Origin: Streptomyces sp. RerS4
GTDB lineage: Bacteria; Actinomycetota; Actinomycetes; Streptomycetales; Streptomycetaceae
Assembly: GCF_023515955.1 (NCBI RefSeq)
Contig: NZ_CP097322.1
Location: 2,854,001-2,918,000, forward strand
DNA: 64,000 nucleotides
Direction of reading: 5' to 3'
A program made the translations under genes and the position numbers. The notes beneath the pieces are model-generated. The model was not told the origin of the DNA, did not search any database, and was given only the letters and a program-made list of their open reading frames with translations. This document shows, piece by piece, positions 7,348 through 15,781 of this stretch; positions within the stretch are counted from its first letter, which is position 1; each line of letters begins with the position of its first letter.

Positions 7348-9417
7348 GCCATGCCTCCGTTGTGGTGGTTCCCGCTGGTGTCGGTGTGGCCGCCGTTGCC
7401 CGCGCCGTCGTAGGCACCGCCTGCCTCGTAGGCACCGCCGGCGTCGTACGTCCCGCCGGCTTCGTACGCACCGCTCGCCTCGTACGCACCGCCCCCGCCG
7501 TGGACGCCGCCTTCGCCGGGCGGTGCCTGGTGCGGGATGAGCATCGCGGGCGCGGCCGGCGCCCCTTCGGCGGCCTGCGCGGCGGCGGCCTGGGCGGCCT
7601 CGCGCTCCGCGACCACGTCGCGGACCGCTTCCATCACGCCCTTGTAGCCGGAGCAGCGGCAGAGGTTGCCGCAGAGCGCCTGGCGGGTCTCCAGGTCGCT
7701 GGGGGCGTGGTTGCCCTCCAGCAGGTCGTGGATGGTCATGGCCATGCCGGGCACGCAGAACCCGCACTGCACCGCACCCGACCTGCACAACGCCTGCTGC
7801 ACGTCCGACAGTTCCCCATCGGTCGCGAGACCCTCGACGGTGCGCACCTCGCTGCCCGCCGCCGTGGCCGCCGGGACCAGGCAGGAGGCGACGAGCCGCC
7901 CGTCGACCTGGACGGCGCAGGCCCCGCACTCACCCTGCGAGCAGCCGTCCTTGGCGCCGGCGAGGCCGAGGCGCTCGCGCAGCACGTAGAGCAGGGACTC
8001 GCCGATCCAGGCGCCGGTGACGGGCCGGTCGGCGCCGTTGACGCGCAGGACGTAGGAAGCCGCCGGGTGTTCGTGATGCGCGACGGCGGGGATCCCTTCG
8101 TCCTCGTACGTCGCCCCCTGCCCCGGGAAACCTTCAGCGCCCCCCTCGTCCGGGACGGTCACGGCACGGTCGGGGCCGTCCACGTCCGGTCCCGGCGCGG
8201 CCTGCGCCCCCTCGGCCAGGGCCTGCGCCCCGGGGGCGGCGTCCGCCCGCGGCGCGGCGTCCGCCTCGGCCTCGGCCTCCGCGGCCACGTCCGCGAAGGA
8301 CTGCCCGTGCCCCAGCGTGTGCCCCGGGCCCTCCCGAAGCCGTACCCCGGCTCGGGCGCGGCGGCCTCCGACGCGTCCACCGGGCGCGGGCGTTCGCCCT
8401 CGACCGGGGTGTCCGCCGGGCCGTGGGCGGCTTCGATGTCCGGGGCGGCGTGCGGGACGGCCTCCGGCTCGGGGCCGCTCGCCCCGGCCCGCCCGCCCGC
8501 CCGTAACCCTCCGGCAGCGGGGTGCCCACGCCGGGCCCGCCCAGCACCCTGGGTCCGCGTCCCTGGCCGGCCGCCGCCTGCCCCTCACCCGGCAGCACAC
8601 CGGAACTCATCAGCGCGTCGGAACCCGTCAGCGGGTCGGAGCCCGTCAGCGCGTCCGAGCCCGCCCACGGCGCGGCGGCGCCACCCGGCAGCGTCGCCGG
8701 GACCTGGCCCCAGCCGCCGCCCCGCGCCCCGTCCGACGGATCGCCCTGAGCAGCGGCGTACGCCTCCCCGACGCCCAAGGGGCCGCCGTACGAGGCATGC
8801 GCGTCATGCGCCTCGTACGCGTCGTGCGTGTCGTGCGCGTCGCCCACCGCGAAGCCCGCGCCGTCCGTCGGCAGCGTCCACTGCCCGGTGGCTCCGTGCT
8901 GCCCGTCGTGTTCGAGGTGCTGTGCCGCCGCCTCGGGGAAGTGCCACTCTGCGGTCGCGCCCGCGTCATGGTCGGCGTGCGGTACCGCCGCCTCCGGCTC
9001 CGGTTCGGCCTCGCGGCCCCGGTCGGTGAACACCGCCGCCACCGAGGCCGGCAGCGGGATCGACGCCGGGATGGGGGCGCGCGCGGGCGCGGCCGGGGCC
9101 GTCGACGCGGCGGCCGCGCCGCCCGCCTCCGGCCACTGCACCGGCATCGTCCAGGTGCCGGTCGCGGTGGGGTCGGCGCTGCCGGTGCCCAACGGCACGA
9201 TCATCGGCGGCGGCGCGTAGCCGTGTCCGGGCGCGGCCAGCGGCTCGCCCGTGTCGAGGGCGTCCAGCATGTCCTGCGGCAGCTTCACGAAGGCCGTGGC
9301 CTCGTTGTCGTACTCGCCGCCGTGCGGCACGGGCTGCCAGCCCCAGCCGGCGCCGTCGCCCGCCGCCGAAGTGCCCGCGTCGCCGTTCGTTCCGCTCACG
9401 TTCTCGTTCTCGCTCAT
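7344..9417 (-). CDS. [2Fe-2S] subunit with long disordered N-terminus; two apparent 1-bp deletions
   Basis: The conserved C-terminal half carries both [2Fe-2S] sites: DGCSQGECGACAV plus a distal Cys (plant-ferredoxin site), and QCGFCVPGMAM with LCRCSGYKG (helical site). These relay electrons from Moco to FAD. The N-terminus starts MSENENVSGTNGDAG at ATG 9417, overlapping the FAD subunit stop (ATGA), and forms about 350 low-complexity residues before the ferredoxin domain; the C-terminus is Gly/Ala/Tyr-rich with EAGGAYEAGG-type repeats. The frame changes twice, near 8500-8502 and near 8333-8335, each time as if one base were missing from a G run. Restoring both gives a continuous 691-aa protein. 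A sequencing error is more likely than decay, since the FeS motifs are intact. Confidence 0.8.
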
Positions 9418-10334
9418 GAGGTCAGCGCCCTCCCCAGGGCCCTGCGCGCCAGCACGGCCACCGTCCGCCGCAAGTGCACTACCGCGGACGAGACGGGTTC
9501 TCCCTGGTCGGGCACGCAGGCCGCCGCGACGTAGTCGCCGAAGGCCTCCAGCGCCTCGGGGGCCAAGCCCCGGTCCCCGTCCCAGTCGATCAGCGAGGCC
9601 ACCCACTGCTCGGCCTCCAGCGGGCGCAGTGGCATCGGGGCCACCGCGCCGATCGCGCAGCGCACACCCCGGCGCGCGGGGTCCAGTACGAGACCCACGG
9701 ACGCCACCGCGCGCCCCGGACCCGTACGCCCGGTGGCCTTCAGGAAGACCTGCGGCGCGTGCAGCAGGGGCACCCGGACGAAACCGATGAGCTCGCCGCC
9801 GCGCAGCATCTCGCGGCCGGCCAGCAGGTGGGAGACGGGGATCTCGCGGCGCGCGCCACCGGGGCCGACGATGATCAGGGCCGCCTCCAACGCCGCCAGC
9901 ACGGGCAGCGCGTCACCGGTCGGGGCGGCCGTGGCGATGTTCCCGCCGAGGGTGCCCGCGTTGCGGATCTGCGGCGGGCCGGCGGCCCGCGCGGCCGCCG
10001 CCAGCGCCGGGATCAGAGCGGCGAAATCCGGCCGCCCCATCCGGGCGTGCGTCAGGCCCGCGCCGAGCAGCGCGTGCCCGTCCTGGTACTGCCAGCCGCG
10101 GATCTCGTTGATCCGTCCGAGCCCGACCAGCGCGGCCGGCCGCAACAGCCCCGCGTTGACGGCCGCCATGAGGTCGGTACCGCCCGCCACGGGCACGGCG
10201 GCGGGCATGGCGGCGAGCGCCGCCACGGCCTCGTCGAGCGTGGTCGGAAGCGTCACGGACTGCCCCGCCCCGTCCGCGTGCGGTGCGTGCGGCCCCTGAG
10301 CTGAATGCGGTGCGTGCGGTGCGTGCGTGGTCAA
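9414..10334 (-). CDS. FAD-binding subunit of the XDH-like enzyme (CO dehydrogenase medium-chain family)
   Basis: 306-aa protein with the PCMH-type FAD motifs VAGGTDLMAAV (about residues 47-57) and RNAGTLGGNIATAAPTGD (about 123-140), then the C-terminal CODH_FADC-like domain (LKATGRTGPGRAVASVG). FAD would pass electrons from the [2Fe-2S] subunit to NAD+ or another acceptor. The N-terminus is a His/Ala/Pro-rich tail (HAPHAPHSAQGPHAPH). The start is TTG 10334 with a purine-rich GGAAGGGG about 8 nt upstream. It is the first gene of a three-gene operon in the common order FAD, FeS, Moco, with 4-nt overlaps at each junction. Confidence 0.85.
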   Translation of the reverse strand: MTTHAPHAPHSAQGPHAPHADGAGQSVTLPTTLDEAVAALAAMPAAVPVAGGTDLMAAVNAGLLRPAALVGLGRINEIRGWQYQDGHALLGAGLTHARMGRPDFAALIPALAAAARAAGPPQIRNAGTLGGNIATAAPTGDALPVLAALEAALIIVGPGGARREIPVSHLLAGREMLRGGELIGFVRVPLLHAPQVFLKATGRTGPGRAVASVGLVLDPARRGVRCAIGAVAPMPLRPLEAEQWVASLIDWDGDRGLAPEALEAFGDYVAAACVPDQGEPVSSAVVHLRRTVAVLARRALGRALTS

Positions 10335-10675
10335 CCCGGCTGCCCCTTCCCGATGTCCCGGTCCCGGCGCTCACGCCTGTCCGCCGTACGGTACGTGCTC
10401 ACCGCCGGGACGTGGCAACTCTGGCACATCTTCGGGACCACCCGGCGCGAGGGTCTCCCCCTCGCCGCGCTCCGGCCGGCGCCGCCGCGCGCCCGCGCGC
10501 ACCGGCCCCGTCCCCGCGTACGCGGGCCCGTCGAGGCCCGCGCGCCGCTTCCGCCCGAACGCCCGTTTTCCCCCGGATACGCCTCATTCGAGCGAGAGTT
10601 CCAAAGGTTTCCGAAGAGTTCCGCTTGCGGTCACGCGGACCTGATAGCGCCCTCGATCGCGCCGTCACACCCGGG
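10335..10675. other. Intergenic region upstream of the XDH-like operon
   Basis: 341 bp with no supported gene. It should hold the leftward operon promoter. The only patterned element is three tandem 10-bp units ending in TTCC (10593-10622), described separately. I see no convincing -35/-10 pair. Confidence 0.5.
10593..10622. repeat. Three helically phased 10-bp repeats (TTCC every 10 bp)
   Basis: CGAGAGTTCC, AAAGGTTTCC and GAAGAGTTCC follow one another exactly. On the minus strand this is GGAA at 10-bp intervals, about 260 bp upstream of the operon start. One-turn phasing suggests a site for a cooperatively binding regulator or an ECF-type promoter cluster. This is inference. Confidence 0.4.
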
Positions 10676-12316
10676 TCACACGATCGGAGGGACCCCCTCG
10701 ATCGGACGGCCGGACACCCCGGGCCGGCGCTGCCGGGGCAACGGTCCGGCGGCCGGCCGATAGTCGACCCCGAGCGCGTCCAACCGGCCGTAATGCGAGG
10801 TCATACGCGCCTCGAAGGCCGCGTAATCCCGGGATTCCGGTTCCGGCAGCCGGGACCACACCGCCTCCGCGAAGGCGGCCAGCCGGGGAAACACCTGGTA
10901 GTCGACGCGGCTCTGGTTCTCCATCACCTCGGTCCACACGTTGGCCTGCGCCCCCAACACGTGCGCGGCGGCCGCCTCCGACAGCTTCGGCGGCACCGGA
11001 TCGAAGCGGTACACGTCCTCCAGGGTGCGCACGTAGCCGATCGGCATCGGCTCGTCGGCGCCGCCCGCCTGACGGTGGTCCAGGTACACCTGCTGCTCGG
11101 GGCACATCACCACGTCGTGCCCGGCCTCGGCGGCGGCGATCCCGCCGGCGTACCCGCGCCAGGAGGAGACCGCCGCGCCCTCGGCGAGTCCGCCCTCCAG
11201 GATCTCGTCCCAGCCGATGAGGCGCCGGCCGCGGTCGGCGAGCCAGCGGTCGAAGTGCCGGATGAACCAGGCCTGGAGGCCGTCCTCCCCGTCCACGCCC
11301 AGTTCGGCGATCCGCGCGCGAGCCGCCGGGGACGCGCGCCACTGCCCCTTGGGGCATTCGTCGCCGCCCACGTGGACGAACGGCGCGACCTCGACGGGGA
11401 ACAACTCCAGCAGCTCCTCGAAAACCCCCTCGTAGAAGCGCAGTACGGGCTCCGTCGGCGCGAGGACGTGCTCACTGATGCCCCAGTCGTCCCACACGCC
11501 GAGCGCCGCCGTGTCGACCACATCGGTGTTGCCCAGCTCCGGGTAGGCGGCGATGGCGGCCTGCGAGTGGCCCGGGATGTCGATCTCGGGGACCAGGCGG
11601 ACGTGCCGCTCCGCCGCGTAGGCGACGATCTCGCGGATGTCGTCCTGGGTGTAGAAGCCGCCGTGCGGGGTCTCGTTCCACAGCGGGGAGGCCCGGTGCC
11701 CCCACCGGCTGCGCGGCCGCCAGGAGCCGACCTCGGTGAGCCGGGGGTGGCGGCGGATCTCCACCCGCCAGCCCTGGTCGTCCGTCAGGTGCAGGTGCAG
11801 CACGTTCAGCTTGTGCGCGGCCAGCAGGTCGATCTGCCGCAGGACGCCGTCCTTGGGCGTGAAGTGCCGGGCGACGTCCAGCATCATGCCCCGCCAGCCG
11901 AAGCGCGGACCGTCGGCGATGCGCGCGTACGGCAGGCTCCAGGCGGGCCGGCCGGGCAACGGCGCGCGGCGGTACGCGTCCGGACCCAGCAGCTGACGCA
12001 GCGTCTGCGCGGCCCAGAACAGGCCCGCCGCGCTCGCCCCCACCAGTTCGACCCCGTCCGCGCCGACCCCGATCCGGTACGCCTCCACCCCGAGCGCGCC
12101 GGCCGACTCCGGGTCGAGCTCCAGCCGTACGTCGCCCCGCGCGCCGGGAGCGGCGGCCGGCAGCTCCCAGCCGGTGGCCGCCCCGACCTCCCGGCGCAGC
12201 CAGCGCGCGACGCCCTCGGCGCCCGGCCCGACGGACAGGGTCGGCGCGGCTCCGAGAACGAGGCGGCGCCCCTCCTCGTCCGGTACGGCGACCCGTGGCA
12301 GGGGGATCAGGTCCAT
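10676..12316 (-). CDS. GH20 beta-N-acetylhexosaminidase, cytoplasmic
   Basis: 546-aa glycoside hydrolase family 20 enzyme, removing terminal GlcNAc/GalNAc from chito-oligosaccharides by substrate-assisted catalysis. There is an N-terminal GH20b-like alpha/beta domain (to about residue 130), then a TIM barrel starting FGWRGMMLDVARHFTP. The catalytic Asp-Glu pair is in FVHVGGDECPKGQW, and LHLHLTDDQGWRVEI and the aromatic VSSWRGY subsite motif are present. No signal peptide or lipobox is visible, so it probably works on imported chitobiose-type sugars. It starts at ATG 12316. I found no DasR-like operator upstream; instead there is a GTTGC-N7-GCAAC repeat. Confidence 0.88.
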   Translation of the reverse strand: MDLIPLPRVAVPDEEGRRLVLGAAPTLSVGPGAEGVARWLRREVGAATGWELPAAAPGARGDVRLELDPESAGALGVEAYRIGVGADGVELVGASAAGLFWAAQTLRQLLGPDAYRRAPLPGRPAWSLPYARIADGPRFGWRGMMLDVARHFTPKDGVLRQIDLLAAHKLNVLHLHLTDDQGWRVEIRRHPRLTEVGSWRPRSRWGHRASPLWNETPHGGFYTQDDIREIVAYAAERHVRLVPEIDIPGHSQAAIAAYPELGNTDVVDTAALGVWDDWGISEHVLAPTEPVLRFYEGVFEELLELFPVEVAPFVHVGGDECPKGQWRASPAARARIAELGVDGEDGLQAWFIRHFDRWLADRGRRLIGWDEILEGGLAEGAAVSSWRGYAGGIAAAEAGHDVVMCPEQQVYLDHRQAGGADEPMPIGYVRTLEDVYRFDPVPPKLSEAAAAHVLGAQANVWTEVMENQSRVDYQVFPRLAAFAEAVWSRLPEPESRDYAAFEARMTSHYGRLDALGVDYRPAAGPLPRQRRPGVSGRPIEGVPPIV

Positions 12317-12343
12317 GCGTCAACCCTTCGCGGCAGCGAGCAC

Positions 12344-12360
12344 GTTGCGCCCTGTGCAAC
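12344..12360 (-). promoter_or_regulatory. Candidate operator upstream of the hexosaminidase
   Basis: Inverted repeat GTTGC-N7-GCAAC lies 28-44 nt upstream of the start, followed by further GCGC-rich partial copies. LacI/ROK-type sugar regulators bind similar TTGC-centred palindromes. No regulator gene is adjacent, so support is weak. Confidence 0.3.
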
Positions 12361-12443
12361 GCGCGCTGCGCAGGACGCTCCTCCGTCCCCGCCGACCCTA
12401 GGCCATGCCGACACGCCCCGGTGCGCCGTCCGGGCACGACGAA

Positions 12444-12477
12444 GGCCCCCGACGCGCGTCCGCGCGCTCGGGGGCCC
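12444..12477 (-). terminator. Terminator downstream of the DUF3039 gene
   Basis: A long GC hairpin pairs GGCCCCCGA with TCGGGGGCC, with an inner GCGCG stem. It lies just after the DUF3039 stop on the minus strand. Confidence 0.75.
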
Positions 12478-12505
12478 TCACCGACGGTTCCGGGGCGTGC
12501 CGTGC

Positions 12506-12790
12506 CTACTTGTCCTTGCCGCCCTTGTCCTTGTCGCCACCGGCGCCCATGGAGTCGTAGATCTCCTTGCACATGGGGCAGACCGGGTACTTCTTCGGGT
12601 CACGGCCCGGCACCCACACCTTGCCGCAGAGCGCGACGACGGGGGTCCCGTCGAGCGCGCTCGCCATGATCTTGTCCTTCTGGACGTAGTGGGCGAAGCG
12701 CTCGTGGTCGCCGTCGCCGTGGGACACCTGTGGCGTCGGCTCTACGAGGGTCCCCGTACCAGTCCCGCGCTCGGGCTCAAGAGTGCTCAT
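12506..12790 (-). CDS. DUF3039 small protein, probable metal-binding fold
   Basis: 94-aa protein of the DUF3039 family, widespread in actinobacteria and of unknown function. Visible features are a conserved core (HERFAHYVQKDKIMASALDG), ALCGKVWVPGRDPKKYPVCPMC with a single Cys and then CxxC, and a Lys/Asp/Gly tail. The Cys spacing suggests a small zinc site. It starts at ATG 12790, has its own terminator, and sits 28 nt downstream of yqgE on the same strand, so the two may be cotranscribed. Confidence 0.8.
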   Translation of the reverse strand: MSTLEPERGTGTGTLVEPTPQVSHGDGDHERFAHYVQKDKIMASALDGTPVVALCGKVWVPGRDPKKYPVCPMCKEIYDSMGAGGDKDKGGKDK

Positions 12791-12818
12791 GAATCCAGGG
12801 TACTGAACCCCGCGGAGG

Positions 12819-13379
12819 TCAGTTCAGCGACGGGTCGTCCAGATAGGTGGCGACCATCGCCAGCTCGCTGCGCTGCCGCCGCAGCACCGCCCGCCACAGC
12901 CGTTCGGGATCCGGGAAGGAGACGTCACCGGGCTCGGAGTCCACGACGTACCAGGCGCCTTCGCCCAGCTCCGTCTCCAGCTGCCCCGGCCCCCAACCGG
13001 AGTAGCCCGCGAAGATGCGCAGACCCCCCAGGGCGGCGGCCAGCAACTCGGGCGGCGCCTCCAGGTCGACCAGGCCGATCGCCCCGTGCACCCGCCGCCA
13101 ACCGAGCGGCCCCTCCTCGCCCGGGATCACCGCCACGCCCAGGGCCGAGTCCAACGCCACCGGCCCGCCCTGGAACACCACCCCCGGATCGCCGGCCAGC
13201 GGCGCCCACGGCAACAGGATGTCGCGGACGTCCACGGGGGTGGGCCGATTGAGGACCACGCCGAGGGAGCCCTGCTCGTCGTGGTCGAGCAGCAGCACCA
13301 CCGCGCGGTCGAAATTCGGGTCCGCGAGGGCGGGGGTGGCCACGAGCAGCCGCCCTGTGAGGGAGGACACCTCGGTCAT
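12819..13379 (-). CDS. YqgE/AlgH (UPF0301) family protein
   Basis: 186-aa protein matching UPF0301: SLTGRLLVATPALADPNFDRAVVLLLDHD at the start, GVVLNRPT, FQGGPV, and IFAGYSGWGPGQLETEL in the middle. The family has a known fold, but its biochemical role is unsettled; AlgH in Pseudomonas affects alginate expression. The start is ATG 13379 rather than the in-frame 13397, because the conserved block begins directly after it. It is divergent from murA, with a 264-bp gap. Confidence 0.85.
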   Translation of the reverse strand: MTEVSSLTGRLLVATPALADPNFDRAVVLLLDHDEQGSLGVVLNRPTPVDVRDILLPWAPLAGDPGVVFQGGPVALDSALGVAVIPGEEGPLGWRRVHGAIGLVDLEAPPELLAAALGGLRIFAGYSGWGPGQLETELGEGAWYVVDSEPGDVSFPDPERLWRAVLRRQRSELAMVATYLDDPSLN

Positions 13380-13643
13380 GCGCACATGATCTCGCACAAT
13401 CGGCCTCCAGGGGGAGCCGGCGGCCGAAACCGATCACGCGCAGCTCAGGGCGCACGGCGGCAAGGAGGAGCGCGCGCACGTACACCCGTGCGGAAGTCGA
13501 CGCTCCGCTACCTGGCGCACACGGTGGGTGCCGTTGCGAATTCACGACGGTCACAGGGCCACGTCACCCATACAAACAAGGGTGTGGTGGCGCTTACCCT
13601 TTTCCCTGCACCCCTGCCCATCCCTCTCCGGAACGCGAGATCC

Positions 13644-14987
13644 ATGACCGGCATCAGCGACGATGTACTGCTTGTTCACGGCGGAACCCCGCTTGAGGGC
13701 GAGATCCGTGTCCGCGGCGCGAAGAACCTCGTGCCGAAGGCCATGGTCGCCGCGCTGCTCGGCAGCGGCCCCAGCCGGCTGCGCAACGTTCCCGACATCC
13801 GCGACGTCCGCGTCGTACGCGGACTGCTCCAGCTGCACGGCGTGACGGTGCGCCCCGGCGAGGAGCCGGGCGAGCTGGTGCTCGACCCGACGCACGTCGA
13901 GAGCGCGAACGTCGCCGACATCGACGCGCACGCGGGCTCCTCCCGGATCCCGATCCTCTTCTGCGGCCCGCTGCTGCACCGCCTGGGCCACGCCTTCATC
14001 CCGGGCCTCGGCGGCTGCGACATCGGCGGCCGGCCGATCGACTTCCACTTCGACGTGCTCCGCCAGTTCGGCGCGACCATCGAGAAGCGCGAAGGCGGCC
14101 AGTACCTGGAGGCCCCGCAGCGGCTTCGCGGATGCAAGATCCGCCTGCCCTACCCGTCGGTCGGCTCGACCGAGCAGGTCCTGCTGACGGCCGTCCTGGC
14201 CGAGGGCGTGACCGAGCTCAGCAACGCCGCCGTGGAGCCCGAGATCGAGGACCTCATCTGCGTACTGCAGAAGATGGGCGCGATCATCTCCATGGACACC
14301 GACCGGACCATCCGGATCACCGGTGTCGACAGCCTCACCGGCTACAACCACAAGGCGCTCCCGGACCGCCTGGAGGCCGCCTCGTGGGCTTCCGCGGCCC
14401 TGGCGACCGGCGGCAACATCTACGTCCGCGGCGCGCAGCAGCGTTCGATGATGACCTTCCTGAACACGTACCGGAAGGTCGGTGGCGCGTTCGAGATCGA
14501 CGACGAGGGCATCCGCTTCTGGCACCCCGGCGGTCCGCTCAAGGCCATCGCGCTGGAGACGGACGTCCACCCCGGCTTCCAGACCGACTGGCAGCAGCCG
14601 CTGGTCGTCGCCCTCACCCAGGCGTCGGGCCTGTCGATCGTCCACGAGACGGTCTACGAGTCCCGCCTCGGCTTCACCTCGGCGCTCAACCAGATGGGCG
14701 CGCACATCCAGCTGTACCGGGAGTGCCTGGGCGGCAGCGCCTGCCGCTTCGGCCAGCGCAACTTCCTGCACTCGGCGGTCGTCTCCGGCCCCACCAAGCT
14801 CCAGGGCGCCGACCTGGTCATCCCGGACCTGCGCGGCGGGTTCTCGTACCTGATCGCGGCGCTGGCGGCCGAGGGCACCTCGCGCGTCCACGGCATCGAC
14901 CTGATCAACCGCGGCTACGAGAACTTCATGGAGAAGCTCGTCGAGCTGGGCGCCAAGGTCGAGCTGCCGAACGGCGACCTCGTCTGA
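13644..14987 (+). CDS. murA: UDP-N-acetylglucosamine 1-carboxyvinyltransferase MurA
   Basis: 447-aa EPSP-synthase-fold enzyme that transfers enolpyruvate from PEP to UDP-GlcNAc, the first committed step of peptidoglycan precursor synthesis in the cytoplasm. Visible features: GAKNLVPKAMVAALL (substrate Lys-Asn), the catalytic-loop Cys125 in LGGCDIGGRPIDFH, and RGGFSYLIAALAAEG near the end. The active-site Cys is the fosfomycin target; mycobacterial enzymes with Asp there are resistant, so this one should be of the sensitive type. It starts at ATG 13644 and ends in a strong terminator, convergent with hup. Confidence 0.93.
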   Translation: MTGISDDVLLVHGGTPLEGEIRVRGAKNLVPKAMVAALLGSGPSRLRNVPDIRDVRVVRGLLQLHGVTVRPGEEPGELVLDPTHVESANVADIDAHAGSSRIPILFCGPLLHRLGHAFIPGLGGCDIGGRPIDFHFDVLRQFGATIEKREGGQYLEAPQRLRGCKIRLPYPSVGSTEQVLLTAVLAEGVTELSNAAVEPEIEDLICVLQKMGAIISMDTDRTIRITGVDSLTGYNHKALPDRLEAASWASAALATGGNIYVRGAQQRSMMTFLNTYRKVGGAFEIDDEGIRFWHPGGPLKAIALETDVHPGFQTDWQQPLVVALTQASGLSIVHETVYESRLGFTSALNQMGAHIQLYRECLGGSACRFGQRNFLHSAVVSGPTKLQGADLVIPDLRGGFSYLIAALAAEGTSRVHGIDLINRGYENFMEKLVELGAKVELPNGDLV

Positions 14988-15003
14988 TCGGCTCGCCCGA
15001 AAG

Positions 15004-15049
15004 GCCGAAGGGCGGCCACCCCACGGGGTGGCCGCCCTTCGGCGTTTTT
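15004..15049 (+). terminator. Intrinsic terminator of murA with U-tract
   Basis: An 18-bp GC-rich stem (15004-15021 with 15026-15043) is followed by TTTTT at 15045-15049. It is one of few rho-independent terminators here with a true U run. Confidence 0.9.
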
Positions 15050-15110
15050 CTGCGTTCTACGTATCACTGCCGTCCCGAGGGCCTGCGCGGCCCTCGGCAC
15101 AAGGGCGGTG

Positions 15111-15392
15111 TTACTTGCCCTTGGCGGCTTCCTTGAGCTTGGAGCCCGCGGAGACCTTCACGCTGTAGCCGGCCGGGATCTGGATGGGGTCGCCGGTCTG
15201 CGGGTTGCGCGCGGTGCGAGCGGCACGGTGGGTGCGCTCGAAGGTCAGGAAGCCGGGGATGGTGACCTTCTCGTCGCCCTTGGCGACGATCTCGCCGACG
15301 GTCTCGGCGAGCGCGGCCAGAACGGCGTCGGCGTCCTTGCGGGTCACCTCGGCGCGCTCGGACAGAGCGGCCACCAGCTCACTGCGGTTCAT
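15111..15392 (-). CDS. hup: HU-family nucleoid protein
   Basis: 93-aa HU/IHF fold protein: MNRSELVAALSERAEV, TIPGFLTFERTHRAARTARNPQTGD (beta-arm base) and a Lys-rich C-terminus. It bends and compacts DNA as a dimer. Streptomyces also carries HupS with a long Lys/Ala tail; this short form corresponds to HupA (SCO2950 from memory). It has GGGAG about 8 nt before ATG 15392. Confidence 0.92.
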   Translation of the reverse strand: MNRSELVAALSERAEVTRKDADAVLAALAETVGEIVAKGDEKVTIPGFLTFERTHRAARTARNPQTGDPIQIPAGYSVKVSAGSKLKEAAKGK

Positions 15393-15781
15393 GTTGTACT
15401 CCCGTGTTCAACTTGCCTTAGAGGCGTGAGATCGAAGCCGATGCTGCCAGGGCCCTCGGACAGTCCCCGGACCCGGGTCTGAACGTCAGACCCTCTCGCC
15501 CGGTTACGCATCCTGCCCCCACCAGCGGCGGGAAAGCCAATCCGGCACCCGCCAGGGTCACACGAAAAGCGCCACAGTCACGCCGCGGTGACGCTCCGTC
15601 CGCACGTGAGGCTCCGGCCGGTTGCCCGGTGGATGCGGACCGCGGGCCACGCGGGCATCCCCGCAACCCTAGGGCCGCCCGGACGGGCCCGCATCCCGCG
15701 ACGCGCCGGGAGTGAAGGTGGGGCCCGTCACAGGGACCCGTCGACCCTCGGCGCGTCGCTCGACCCGTGCTCGACCGCCGG
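15393..15781. other. Intergenic region between hup and the malic enzyme
   Basis: 389 bp without a credible gene; a minus-strand ORF at 15418-15666 has no domain or ribosome site. It holds the hup promoter region and, at 15699-15758, a hairpin after the malic enzyme stop. Confidence 0.5.
15699..15758 (-). terminator. Possible terminator of the malic enzyme gene
   Basis: CGACGCGCCG (15699-15708) pairs with CGGCGCGTCG (15749-15758) around a 40-nt loop that itself can pair. It lies 24 nt after the stop. Confidence 0.4.

Noticed and set aside
5251..7413. 720-codon plus-strand frame opposite the Moco subunit
   Set aside because: Composition is Gly/Val/Arg/His-rich with no motif; it is the shadow of the minus-strand gene.
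12317..12420. DasR operator for the hexosaminidase
   Set aside because: No sequence close to the ACTGGTCTAGACCACT-type consensus was found; only a GTTGC/GCAAC repeat.
15418..15666. 82-codon minus-strand frame upstream of hup
   Set aside because: No ribosome site or domain; Arg/Gly/Pro/Ser-rich, typical of noncoding GC-rich DNA.
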